A model generated the notes under the pieces. That model saw nothing but the letters and a program-made list of their open reading frames with translations, searched no databases and had not been told where the DNA came from. Source: Thermoplasmatales archaeon (GTDB lineage Archaea; Thermoplasmatota; E2; DHVEG-1). Taken from it: a stretch of DNA of 64,000 nucleotides. A program made the position numbers and the translations under genes. Of the stretch, positions 23,593-32,293 are shown one piece after another (the first letter of the stretch is position 1; each line of letters starts with the position of its first letter). The stretch lies in contig CP070724.1 in the NCBI GenBank assembly GCA_020350825.1, positions 1,401,452-1,465,451 on the forward strand, read 5' to 3'.

Positions 23593-25356
23593 TTAGAGTA
23601 ACAATTTAAATATGAAAAAGGAAATTAAACCGAGAACGCAACTAAATCTAACTCCTGAAGAAAGATTACCATCCATCATGAAACCACCTAAAAGTCCTGT
23701 ACCAATACTTTGGACAAACACAAATGAATATAAAGAATACTTCAATACTAATGGATCAAATACACTTAGTACAAAAGTCCCAATTCGTAATGATTGTTCA
23801 TTCTGTAGTTCAAAGAATGAAGTAAAAATGGTTTTATCAAGAATTATAATAATAGCTAAAAACACAAAAAAACATAAAAATATTACTATCGTATAGATAG
23901 ACATATTGGCCTTTCGTTGATTTTCAAGTCGATTAACTTGACCGACTTCCCTAGATGCTGATTTAAAAATTTTTGATGTGTTCCCACCCATTACTAATCC
24001 TCGGTTAATAGTAATCACAACCCGATGGATGATAGCAGACTTCATCCGCTCAGCAAAATTATTAAACACCTCCTTCATTGAAATATCCCAAGAGAGTTGT
24101 GCCTTCATCTTTTGAATTTCAGATGAGAGCCTTCCATAATGAGCTTTTGACGAAACCTTAATCGCATTAAAAATCGTCATCCCTGTATTAAGAGAATCTC
24201 CGGTTTCAATAAGAAACTCTGGCAACCGTTGCTGTATATCCATCTTCTTTTTCATTTCCAAATAATAAAAAAATCCTATTGGTCCAATGAGGAACAATAT
24301 CGAAAGGAAAATAAAATCCAATTGTGTATAGAAATTAAGATCCATATATCCGATTACACTTAATACAAAAATAATCGTGTAAAAAGCTAAAATGAAACCC
24401 ACAGATATAACTACGATTGAAATAGGTAATTTATGTTCATGGTAATATTCTCCGAACGTGTATTTTTTTTTCTTTTCAACCTTGCTAATTTTCTCAAGAC
24501 TCGTTGACGAGATTAAAAAGTAAAACGCTGCATAAATGAACGGCAGTATCAAAAGAGAAAAAATCAATAAAATATTAATCGATAAATCCATAGAGCCCCC
24601 AAAAAATCCGAAAACCGTCAGGATAATGACTAAAAATATGGGGAATGCGATCACCGCGATAACAAACACCTCTGCGATAATAGCAAGTAAATCTAAATCT
24701 CTCTTTCTATCAGTGAAGTCCTCCTCCATATATTTTTCAACAATATTTTCGAGGTAGATATGTAGTTGACTACCAGCTTGAATTGTACCGATCATCCCTT
24801 GGAGAAACGCTTTAAATTTCTTTGACGGGGAGATGTCTATTGCGTGTTTCAAAGCACTAATGTTGTCAACGTTCATTACGTTAATTTCTTTCGCGATTTT
24901 TTTTGCCTCAGCCTGTAATGCTCCATAGAGATCAATTGTAGCAAGTGTCGAAAAAATCTCGGATGGCGAGATCCCCGCAACCGACATGGAGTTGATAAAA
25001 TTGACTGCATATGGCAAAAACAAGTCAATTTGTGCAGATCTTCGTTTAATATAGAATCTCGGAAGATATAGATATGTCAAACCTATGCTAAGGGTAACAA
25101 GGGATGGTATGAGTATAATGGAAAAAATGACATATTCAAAAGGAATAAATAGGTAGAATCCGACAAAGACGACTAGAGTGGTGATTAATAATAGTAAGGT
25201 ATTAAGGAGAGCCATTGCATAGTATTCGATACATTCTATTAGGATGTCAGCTTTTTCGAGTTCAATGTTTTTTTCATCAATACGATCCTTAAATCTTCTG
25301 GAGAAAAACTTGCCAAAGAGCCGTAATGAAAACCGTGAATATGCTGTTGATTTCAC
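23593..25356 (-). CDS. Pilus assembly membrane platform (TadC/GspF-like, two T2SSF domains)
   Basis: 587 residues. Two type II secretion F domains: residues about 110-210 (FINSMSVAGISPSEIFSTLA) and about 375-475 (LPEFLIETGDSLNTGMTIFN), each followed by hydrophobic helices; eight or nine transmembrane segments in all. This is the archaeal TadC/PilC/ArlJ inner-membrane core that couples to the pilus ATPase. Its ATG overlaps the stop of the ATPase gene by 4 bases (25353-25356), indicating translational coupling. Confidence 0.9.
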   Translation of the reverse strand: MKSTAYSRFSLRLFGKFFSRRFKDRIDEKNIELEKADILIECIEYYAMALLNTLLLLITTLVVFVGFYLFIPFEYVIFSIILIPSLVTLSIGLTYLYLPRFYIKRRSAQIDLFLPYAVNFINSMSVAGISPSEIFSTLATIDLYGALQAEAKKIAKEINVMNVDNISALKHAIDISPSKKFKAFLQGMIGTIQAGSQLHIYLENIVEKYMEEDFTDRKRDLDLLAIIAEVFVIAVIAFPIFLVIILTVFGFFGGSMDLSINILLIFSLLILPFIYAAFYFLISSTSLEKISKVEKKKKYTFGEYYHEHKLPISIVVISVGFILAFYTIIFVLSVIGYMDLNFYTQLDFIFLSILFLIGPIGFFYYLEMKKKMDIQQRLPEFLIETGDSLNTGMTIFNAIKVSSKAHYGRLSSEIQKMKAQLSWDISMKEVFNNFAERMKSAIIHRVVITINRGLVMGGNTSKIFKSASREVGQVNRLENQRKANMSIYTIVIFLCFFVFLAIIIILDKTIFTSFFELQNEQSLRIGTFVLSVFDPLVLKYSLYSFVFVQSIGTGLLGGFMMDGNLSSGVRFSCVLGLISFFIFKLLL

Positions 25357-27302
25357 TTGGAAGCCTCTTTTGCCTTTTTTAACGTCTCTGAAGGATCTCG
25401 CAAATACGCAGAGACAACTCTACCAACATCTTCGTACGATCGAAGATTTTTATGTATCATCCAATCCAATATGAACATCCGATTCTGGAGTTCCTCATTT
25501 AGCCGAACATCATCCCATCCATTCTCAAGTTTTATCTGATATAGAATCCGACTACCACCAGAATTTTCAAATCTATCATCACCCTCGGAAATCCATTTAA
25601 AGGGAGTCATTGTCACCAGTCGATTCGTCCCGGGATCCAATTTAATAATCTCAGTCACGTTTGTAATCCGCCGAACTGGTAACCCTTTAACAGTCACAGA
25701 ATTCAAAAATACTATCATATCAAGCGATGTCAACAACGCCCTTGGTAAATCAATAGGAGCATTCTCCAGCCGCTGAATAAGCGAATGCATATCACTTGCA
25801 TGAACCGTTGAATAAGAAAGATGCCCTGTCGTCATCGCCTGAAATAGCGTATACGCTTCTTTACCACGCACCTCACCTACAATAATCACACGAGGACGTT
25901 GTCGTAAAGCAACACGAATCAGATCATACATATCAATATCTCTCCCTGTCTTGGCTGACTCTAACGCAGAAAAACCAGATCGAGTCGTCCCTGCAATCCA
26001 ATTTTCATGAGGCAGATTAATTTCCCGAGTATCTTCAATAGATACAATCTTGTAGGCCGAAGGCACAAATAATGAAAGCGCATTCAACATCGTTGTCTTA
26101 CCAGTTGCTGTACCACCACAAAACAAAATAGAAACACCTTTTTCGATCGCCAACCAGAAAAACGCTGCCATGTCCAAAGACATCGTATTATTTGCAATCA
26201 AATCGACAGGTGTCAAAGGATCCTCTCTAAACCGCCGAATTGTAAATGTAGAACGCATCGTAATCGTTCGGCCTAATGTTGTCTGAAGACGAGAACCATC
26301 ATACAGTTTCCCATCAACAACAGGTTCATATACAGAAATCTGCTTCCCGCACATCTGAGCCAACTTCACCACAAACGAATCTAGCTCATCATCATCATCA
26401 AATATCACATTCGTTTTAATCGACTCATACTTCTTATGGAAAATAAAAACAGGAATTCCGTGACCATCACATGAAATATCCTCGATCCCCTCATCAGTCA
26501 TCAAAATATCAATTCGACCATACCCCAGAAACTCTCTAAAAATATAATAAAATATTTTATCCTTTGACGCATCATCTAGTTTTACCCGATTATCAACAAT
26601 AAGCTTCTCAAATGCCTCCTCAAGATTTTTTCTTTTATCACTAAAGTTTAATCCAAATACATCAATATCAGCATGTTTTTTAAATAAAGAAATAAGTTTA
26701 TTTTTGCTTTCCTCCTCATCCACAGTCAAAGGAGGTTCTACTACTTCATATAGATACTCTTTCTTCTCTGTATCAAATACAATTTTCCGAGTACCAAGTT
26801 CTTTCCACCCAAAACCTGTCCTCTTATCAATCAACTTTTTGTTTTCTTTATCACTACTAATTTCCCACTTAAAATTCTTTTTCTCCTCACCATTATTTAG
26901 TCCAACATCTATTGTCTCTTTTTCTGCTTTGTTATCAACAGATTTTCTCCCCCAGAATCTTATTGTTTTCCTCTCTGATTTCCCTTTTACATCGTGTTTT
27001 TTCAACTTTGCTTTCGGCTCTTTTATTGTTCTTGCTTTCAATTGCTTCTGGGGATCGCGAGGTTTAACCTGTCTTTTTTTAAACGAACTCATTTCAGTTA
27101 CAATTTTTGAATGACGTTTATCAATTTCTTTCTTTGATAAATGCTTTTTTTTATCTAATCTCTCTTTTTTAGATTTACGTGGAATAGATTTTGTAAGTAG
27201 GGAAGATGTATTACTAAAAAAAATTATTCCAATTCCTAAAAATAAGAAAAACTCTTTAGATATTGCATGTTTGACATTTTTTTTTATTTTAAAGCAATCC
27301 AT
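25353..27302 (-). CDS. Type II/IV secretion ATPase of a pilus system (TadA/PilB/ArlI-like)
   Basis: 649 residues. The C-terminal two-thirds is a VirB11/PilT-type hexameric ATPase: Walker A GGTATGKTTM (about 398), Asp box near SIEDTREINLPHENW, Walker B VIIVGEVRG (about 473) and the His box STVHASDMHS. The N-domain around residue 260 has the REFLGYGRIDILMTDEGIED signature. It powers pilus assembly. Ahead lies a lysine/arginine-rich stretch of about 150 residues and a hydrophobic N-terminus (FFLFLGIGIIFF), unusual for a cytoplasmic ATPase; GGAGAGGTGG before ATG 27302 supports this long start. A GTTTATATTTG box (complement near 27377-27387) is the likely operon promoter. Confidence 0.92.
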   Translation of the reverse strand: MDCFKIKKNVKHAISKEFFLFLGIGIIFFSNTSSLLTKSIPRKSKKERLDKKKHLSKKEIDKRHSKIVTEMSSFKKRQVKPRDPQKQLKARTIKEPKAKLKKHDVKGKSERKTIRFWGRKSVDNKAEKETIDVGLNNGEEKKNFKWEISSDKENKKLIDKRTGFGWKELGTRKIVFDTEKKEYLYEVVEPPLTVDEEESKNKLISLFKKHADIDVFGLNFSDKRKNLEEAFEKLIVDNRVKLDDASKDKIFYYIFREFLGYGRIDILMTDEGIEDISCDGHGIPVFIFHKKYESIKTNVIFDDDDELDSFVVKLAQMCGKQISVYEPVVDGKLYDGSRLQTTLGRTITMRSTFTIRRFREDPLTPVDLIANNTMSLDMAAFFWLAIEKGVSILFCGGTATGKTTMLNALSLFVPSAYKIVSIEDTREINLPHENWIAGTTRSGFSALESAKTGRDIDMYDLIRVALRQRPRVIIVGEVRGKEAYTLFQAMTTGHLSYSTVHASDMHSLIQRLENAPIDLPRALLTSLDMIVFLNSVTVKGLPVRRITNVTEIIKLDPGTNRLVTMTPFKWISEGDDRFENSGGSRILYQIKLENGWDDVRLNEELQNRMFILDWMIHKNLRSYEDVGRVVSAYLRDPSETLKKAKEASK

Positions 27303-27516
27303 TTGACCACCTCTCCTCTGTAAGTTTAACTATCGAATGACTCACTTTTTTTGATTATTTTATGATTTAGACAAAACAAATATAAACTTTCTATATTTTA
27401 TTCGTTTCGCCTTATTTCAAAAATATTGATATATTCGATGCTATTTTTTGGTGGTTTCAGAAAAGAACGGTGTATTTATTAGATTATTTATGCAAAAACA
27501 AGACAGATCTATCGTA

Positions 27517-27648
27517 CTAGTTTTTTCTCTTTTTATTCGATTTCCAATAGTGTTGTAATGCTTTTTGAATAACTATTGAACTGGACTCCCCTGATCCGAG
27601 CAATTTCCAGTAGATGTAATCTGATATTCTTATTGAGATTTTTGGCAT
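27517..27648 (-). CDS. 43-residue ribbon-helix-helix DNA-binding protein
   Basis: MPKISIRISDYIYWKLLGSG at the start gives the RHH strand (KISIRIS) and first helix; GESSSIVIQKALQHYWKSNK supplies the turn and second helix; a short basic tail follows. This is a complete CopG/Arc-type regulator module without an effector domain. It lies about 215 bases upstream of the pilus ATPase gene in the same direction, with the pilus promoter between, so it is a candidate local regulator. Its own TATA-like sequence (AATATATAATTATTT, complement near 27693-27707) lies about 45 bases upstream. Confidence 0.7.
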   Translation of the reverse strand: MPKISIRISDYIYWKLLGSGESSSIVIQKALQHYWKSNKKRKN

Positions 27649-27738
27649 AACACATCCTTACCACAAGTTTTCTTAAAATCGTTAAATAATTATATATTAT
27701 TGTTAATTTATTATATATAAATACTTTACTATAATACT

Positions 27739-27819
27739 ATGTCTAAAAAAATCTTTTTTAAAACTTTACATAAAAAGTATAAAGCAATAACAAAAGTATA
27801 TGACTTTATAAACAAATAA
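27739..27819 (+). CDS. Possible leaderless 26-residue peptide
   Basis: ATG 27739 lies about 25 bases after a TTATATATAAAT box (27710-27721), the spacing for a leaderless archaeal transcript. It encodes MSKKIFFKTLHKKYKAITKV then YDFINK, a basic amphipathic peptide. It ends 33 bases before the ribosome-binding site and TTG of the NosD/PKD gene, so it could be a leader peptide or a small gene in the same transcript. No homology can be judged. Confidence 0.3.
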   Translation: MSKKIFFKTLHKKYKAITKVYDFINK

Positions 27820-27852
27820 ACAATTATAACCTTACAAATAGAGGAGAGAGCA

Positions 27853-29415
27853 TTGCAAGAAAAGATCATAAGAAAATATATTAGCTTATTAATAATCCTT
27901 TTAATTACAACAGTTTTTCCAATCGAAAATATAGAGGCCATTGACAACATAATTTATGTCAATATCGAGAACTATCAAGGCCCCTGGGACGGCACCGCAG
28001 AACATCCATATCAAACGATACAGGAAGGCATCAATGCTGTGGCGGAAAACGGTACTGTCTATGTCTCAAATGGAACCTATCAAGGTCCTATTCTTATAAA
28101 CAAAACAATCAAACTAATAGGTACTGACAAAACTAACACGACGATAGATGGTAACGGTAACAAAAACAGTGTAATTATTATAGCCGATGAAATAACGCTT
28201 CAAGGATTCACTATAATAAATTGCACCACTGGTATCAATATGAGTAAAACCTCAAACACTAATATAACACAAAATACATTATCAAAAATAGAGTACGGTA
28301 TTTATTTAACCAACCAATCTAACCACAACACTATCTATAATAATAACTTCTTAAAAAATACAATACACGCGTATGACAATGGTATTAATATCTGGAATCA
28401 CACCTATCCAACAGGAGGAAACTACTGGGACGATTACAACGGCACAGATTCAAACAACGACGGTATTGGAGACACACCATACAATATAGCGGGCGGAAAA
28501 AACCAAGACATATATCCATTGATAGAACCAATAACTGAAAAACCATTCGCTGACTTTACTTTCTCACCAACAAATCCAACCACCCAAGACATCATCCAAA
28601 TAACAGATACATCCACAGATCCAGATGGCCATATAACAACATGGTCTTGGAATTTTGGAGATCAAAACACCTCAGCAATCCAACATCCAACTAAAAAATA
28701 TACTGATGACGGAATTTACACCATAACTCTGACTGTCACAGATAATTACGGAGCAACAGATAAAAAAACTCGACAAATCACCATATTAAACGTGGCACCA
28801 ATTCCAAATTTTAATTATTTCCCAGCAACTCCCACGGATCTAGAAGTAGTAATTTTCAACGACAAATCATTTGATATGGATGGAACCATTGCCTTTTGGA
28901 ATTGGGATTTTGGCGATGGAAACACCTCAAACGAACAAAACCCAACACATCAATATGCAGATAACGGAATATATACCATTACTGTAAATGTCACTGATGA
29001 CGACGGAGCTGAACAGAAAACTACTAAGCAAATCACAATACAAAATGTCGCACCACAGGCTAGTTTTAGCTTCTCTCCAGCAGAACCAACTACAAACGAC
29101 ACAATACAGTTTCTAGATCATTCAAAAGACAACGACGGAGAAATCATTACATGGAACTGGAACTTTGATGATGGTACAACATCTACGGAAAAATCTCCTA
29201 CTTATAACTACAAAACAGAAGGAACCTACCGGGTATTATTAAAAGTTAATGACAACGACGGAGACACCGAGACAATAACAAAATACATCATCGTGCTTCC
29301 ATCAACGCCCTCAAATGAACGGGGAATAGAGGAGATTGCTATTTACTTTGTATACCTTGCCCTTTTTATCATAATGATAGGAATGGTCTTTTGGCTAAAA
29401 AGAAAATATGAATAA
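27853..29415 (+). CDS. Surface protein: NosD beta-helix, three PKD domains, C-terminal helix
   Basis: 520 residues from a TTG start preceded by GAGGAGAG. A signal peptide (1-27) is followed by the same IYVNIENYQGPWDGTAEHPY opening as the gene at 13444, a short beta-helix, the NYWDDYNGTDSNNDGIGDTP cap, then three PKD domains with WNFGDQNTS, WDFGDGNTS and WNFDDGTTS cores. The C-terminus has one hydrophobic helix (IYFVYLALFIIMIGMVFW) and basic end KRKYE but no PGF motif, so it is probably a plain membrane anchor. It is divergent from the pilus operon. Confidence 0.85.
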   Translation: MQEKIIRKYISLLIILLITTVFPIENIEAIDNIIYVNIENYQGPWDGTAEHPYQTIQEGINAVAENGTVYVSNGTYQGPILINKTIKLIGTDKTNTTIDGNGNKNSVIIIADEITLQGFTIINCTTGINMSKTSNTNITQNTLSKIEYGIYLTNQSNHNTIYNNNFLKNTIHAYDNGINIWNHTYPTGGNYWDDYNGTDSNNDGIGDTPYNIAGGKNQDIYPLIEPITEKPFADFTFSPTNPTTQDIIQITDTSTDPDGHITTWSWNFGDQNTSAIQHPTKKYTDDGIYTITLTVTDNYGATDKKTRQITILNVAPIPNFNYFPATPTDLEVVIFNDKSFDMDGTIAFWNWDFGDGNTSNEQNPTHQYADNGIYTITVNVTDDDGAEQKTTKQITIQNVAPQASFSFSPAEPTTNDTIQFLDHSKDNDGEIITWNWNFDDGTTSTEKSPTYNYKTEGTYRVLLKVNDNDGDTETITKYIIVLPSTPSNERGIEEIAIYFVYLALFIIMIGMVFWLKRKYE

Positions 29416-29555
29416 TGTAATTCTTAAGTTGTCCGCTTTTAATAAACAAAAATTACAATTTTAGAAATACCAAGTATATTTTAGATTGTGGTTAGATATT
29501 CCTAACAGTATATAAAACCTAAACAACAATTTTTATAAAGACTTATTAAATCATA

Positions 29556-29680
29556 TAGGTACGAAGTACCCTACCTTTTGGTTGTAGGATGGATTGCTTG
29601 GAGAATAATGCTGAAACGCCGGGGGATGTTTACTTCCCTCTGAGGGAAAGCTACGCTATTTATTATGTGGAAGTGGTGAA
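29556..29680 (+). promoter_or_regulatory. Structured 5' leader of the TylF-like gene
   Basis: A TATA box (TTTTTATAAAG, 29530-29540) predicts transcription from about 29558, so about 120 untranslated bases precede the ATG at 29681. They are richer in G+C than surrounding DNA and contain GGTACgaaGTACC (29558-29570), CTAC/GTAG (29571-29574 with 29584-29587) and TTCCCTctgAGGGAA (29634-29648). GAAGTGGTG lies before the start. This is a candidate riboswitch or other cis-regulatory RNA; I do not recognise a known class. Confidence 0.55.
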
Positions 29681-30319
29681 ATGAAAAAGATAATTGTTGA
29701 TGCTTTAAATGCAAATAGAAGGGCAATAATGTTAGACCAAGCTATGCGTTTTGTTAAAATGAATGAGGTCATGGGGGATTATCTTGAATTTGGAGTATAT
29801 GGGGGCGATGGTTTTTCTTTAGCTTTTAATCTCGCTAAAATGAAAGAACAGGATACAATGAGATTTTTTGCCTTTGATTCTTTTGAGGGATTGCCCAACC
29901 CTGAAGATAAAAGTATGAGTAAATTTTCAGAGGGCATGTATAAATGTAGTTTAGAACAATTTAAGAAGAATATACGACGAAGACACGTTGATATGGATAG
30001 AGTAACAATTACTCCAGGTTGGTTTTGTGATACATTAAATGATGAAACAAAACGGAAATTAAACATAAAAAAAGCCTCGATTGTAATGATCGATTGTGAT
30101 ATTTACGAATCTACTGTTGATGTTTTGAGTTTCATCACTGATTATTTAGATGACGGAACTATTTTGATATTCGATGATTGGTTCTGTTATAAAGGGAATC
30201 CAGAAAAAGGTGAGCAAAAAGCAACAAGAGAGTGGTTGGAACAAAATCCTGAAATTAAATTAATTGACTATTATAACTTTGGTTGTCATGGTAAATCATT
30301 TATTGTTCATAAAACTTAA
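29681..30319 (+). CDS. TylF/macrocin O-methyltransferase-like SAM methyltransferase
   Basis: 212 residues of class I methyltransferase fold in the TylF family. GDYLEFGVYGGDGFSLAFNL (32-51) holds the SAM-binding glycine loop, FFAFDSFEGLP the acidic end of strand 2, TPGWFCDTL the family-typical segment before strand 4, and IVMIDCDIYESTVDVLSFI plus ILIFDDWF the metal-binding aspartates (D-x-D-x-Y and DDW) seen in this family. It would O-methylate a sugar or other small hydroxyl substrate. Alone between surface-protein genes; methylation of surface glycans is plausible inference. Confidence 0.85.
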   Translation: MKKIIVDALNANRRAIMLDQAMRFVKMNEVMGDYLEFGVYGGDGFSLAFNLAKMKEQDTMRFFAFDSFEGLPNPEDKSMSKFSEGMYKCSLEQFKKNIRRRHVDMDRVTITPGWFCDTLNDETKRKLNIKKASIVMIDCDIYESTVDVLSFITDYLDDGTILIFDDWFCYKGNPEKGEQKATREWLEQNPEIKLIDYYNFGCHGKSFIVHKT

Positions 30320-30536
30320 ACCAGATGTATAAAAATAAGAATTTAGAATCCCATTATATACCTTTTAATAATACCTCCATGAAACCTAAAACATATAAAA
30401 TACTCTAAAATTGGGCAGAGAATATTCTTCTTGTCAAAATACTTCATAATATTTGAGAATCATTAATTTTCTGAAAAACCCTGGGGAAAATATATATAAT
30501 AAAAGGGTCATATGAATATAAAGGGAGGCTTATAAA

Positions 30537-32009
30537 ATGAAAAATAATATGTTAAAGAAAACTATGGTTTTTGGAATAATAATATTGTTTGTTGGCGCAA
30601 GTATCGTATCAAATGTTAGTAGTGAAATTAAAAATGTACCAAAACTTACAATAAGTGATGATTGGTGGGATAATGAATGGCATTATAGAAAAAAGATTAC
30701 AATAGATCATAACTATGTAGATGATAATCTTAATAGCTTCCCAGTATTGGTGGTTCATATTTCATCTGATCTTGCCGATAACGCTCAACATGATGGTGAT
30801 GATTTTGTCTTTACAACTAATGATGGAATAAAACTTAATCATGAAATTGAAAAATATGTTGATTCGTATGGTGAACTTGTAGCTTGGGTAAATGTTCCAA
30901 GTCTTTCCTCAACGGTTGATACAAGTTTGTATATGTATTATGGTAACTCGAATTGTGCCAATCAACAAAATTCTGAAATGGTTTGGGATTCCAATTACCA
31001 ATGCGTATATCATATGAATGAACCGAGTGGACATATATATGATAGTACGGTATATGAAAACATAGGGATAAAACAAGGTTCTTTGTCATATCAAGCACCA
31101 GGTAAAGTGGGTTATTGTGTTTGGTTTTCAGGTAACGGTTATTTTGATTACGTACTGGCAAAAGAAGATTTAGATACCAATGATGCTTGTATAGAAATAT
31201 GGGTAAACTGGGATGGATCAAGTCCTTGTGATGGTTATTTTGGTTGGGATACGACTAATGATAATCGTTTCTATTTTTCTGTAAATCCTTCACATTGGAA
31301 TGTTGGTTGGGGCAATTTATATTCCCAGGAAATCGGTACATCTGATAGTAACTGGCATTATATGTCATTTAGAGCGACCCCTGGTGAGGTTTTAGATGTT
31401 TATATCGACACGATATATCAAACCACTTTTGATAGTATCCCTTTTGTAGGTACATCTGACATTCGTATTGGGACAGTTGAGCTTGATTCTAGTTACTATT
31501 GGTATGGGCTTATTGATGAGGTCCGTGTCTCAAATAGTTCAAGAACACAAGCATGGATTTCTACATCTTTCAACAATCAAAATGATCCATCGAGTTTCAT
31601 GAGTTTTGGACCTGAAGAAATTGCTTCTTTAGCACCAAGTGCCCCTATAATAAACGGTCCTTTGTCAGGGACTGCAGGGAAGAATTATTCGTACACGTTT
31701 GTTTCAATAGATCCTAATGATGACGATGTATTTTATGAGATTGACTGGGGAGATGGAGATATTGATCCGTGGGATGGCCCGTATGAATCAAATGAATTAA
31801 TATCAAAAGATCATATTTGGTCTGAGCAAGGAGAATTTACCATTAAAGCGAGAGCTAAGGATGTAAACGATAATATTGGTGAATGGGGGACACTAGAAGT
31901 GACTATGCCAAAAAACAAAGCATTCAATTTCTCCTTCAACTTGCTAAGTTGGCTGTTTGAACGATTGGCGCGGGCATTTCCAATATTAGGACACCTGTCA
32001 GGACTATAA
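30537..32009 (+). CDS. Exported DUF2341/LamG protein with conserved C-terminal tail
   Basis: 490 residues. Signal peptide (1-29), then DUF2341 (WHYRKKITIDHNYVDDNLNS to LYMYYGNSN, about 48-140), a LamG/concanavalin domain (about 155-340, with CIEIWVNWDG and GLIDEVRVSNSS), and a PKD/Ig-like domain (about 368-455, YEIDWGDGDIDPWDG). The tail MPKNKAFNFSFNLLSWLFER then ending FPILGHLSGL has no transmembrane helix: an amphipathic segment with a leucine-rich end. I recall similar PKNK...FP-x-L-xx-L tails on many Thermoplasmata exported proteins. GGGAGG precedes the ATG, and TATA-rich sequence lies near 30489. Confidence 0.82.
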   Translation: MKNNMLKKTMVFGIIILFVGASIVSNVSSEIKNVPKLTISDDWWDNEWHYRKKITIDHNYVDDNLNSFPVLVVHISSDLADNAQHDGDDFVFTTNDGIKLNHEIEKYVDSYGELVAWVNVPSLSSTVDTSLYMYYGNSNCANQQNSEMVWDSNYQCVYHMNEPSGHIYDSTVYENIGIKQGSLSYQAPGKVGYCVWFSGNGYFDYVLAKEDLDTNDACIEIWVNWDGSSPCDGYFGWDTTNDNRFYFSVNPSHWNVGWGNLYSQEIGTSDSNWHYMSFRATPGEVLDVYIDTIYQTTFDSIPFVGTSDIRIGTVELDSSYYWYGLIDEVRVSNSSRTQAWISTSFNNQNDPSSFMSFGPEEIASLAPSAPIINGPLSGTAGKNYSYTFVSIDPNDDDVFYEIDWGDGDIDPWDGPYESNELISKDHIWSEQGEFTIKARAKDVNDNIGEWGTLEVTMPKNKAFNFSFNLLSWLFERLARAFPILGHLSGL

Positions 32010-32219
32010 ATCAACTCATTAACCAATCTCTTCCAATCTTTTTTAATTCCATATAACAATTTGTGGAATAAAATTAGTATAATAATTAGTGCAAATTTAT
32101 TTTTAGCCTAGAAGAATCTACGTTATGATTACATGGGAATAATATCCGTTTTTAAGTCCAAAGCCCTCACGTGTTTTTTGTAACAACTGTATCATTTACT
32201 CTGAAAAAATGGTTCAGAT

Positions 32220-32293
32220 AGCCGATGGAGGGATTTGGACCCCCGACCTGCTGATTACAAGTCAGCCGCTCTACCGGGCTAAGCTACATCGGC
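32220..32293 (-). tRNA. tRNA-Thr (UGU anticodon)
   Basis: Full cloverleaf on the minus strand: acceptor GCCGATG/CATCGGC, D-arm GCTT...GAGC, anticodon stem GCTGA/TCAGC with loop CTTGTAA (anticodon TGT), T-arm with TCCAAAT loop, discriminator U as usual for archaeal tRNA-Thr. CCA is not encoded. The 5' end overlaps the last codons of trm5. Confidence 0.95.
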
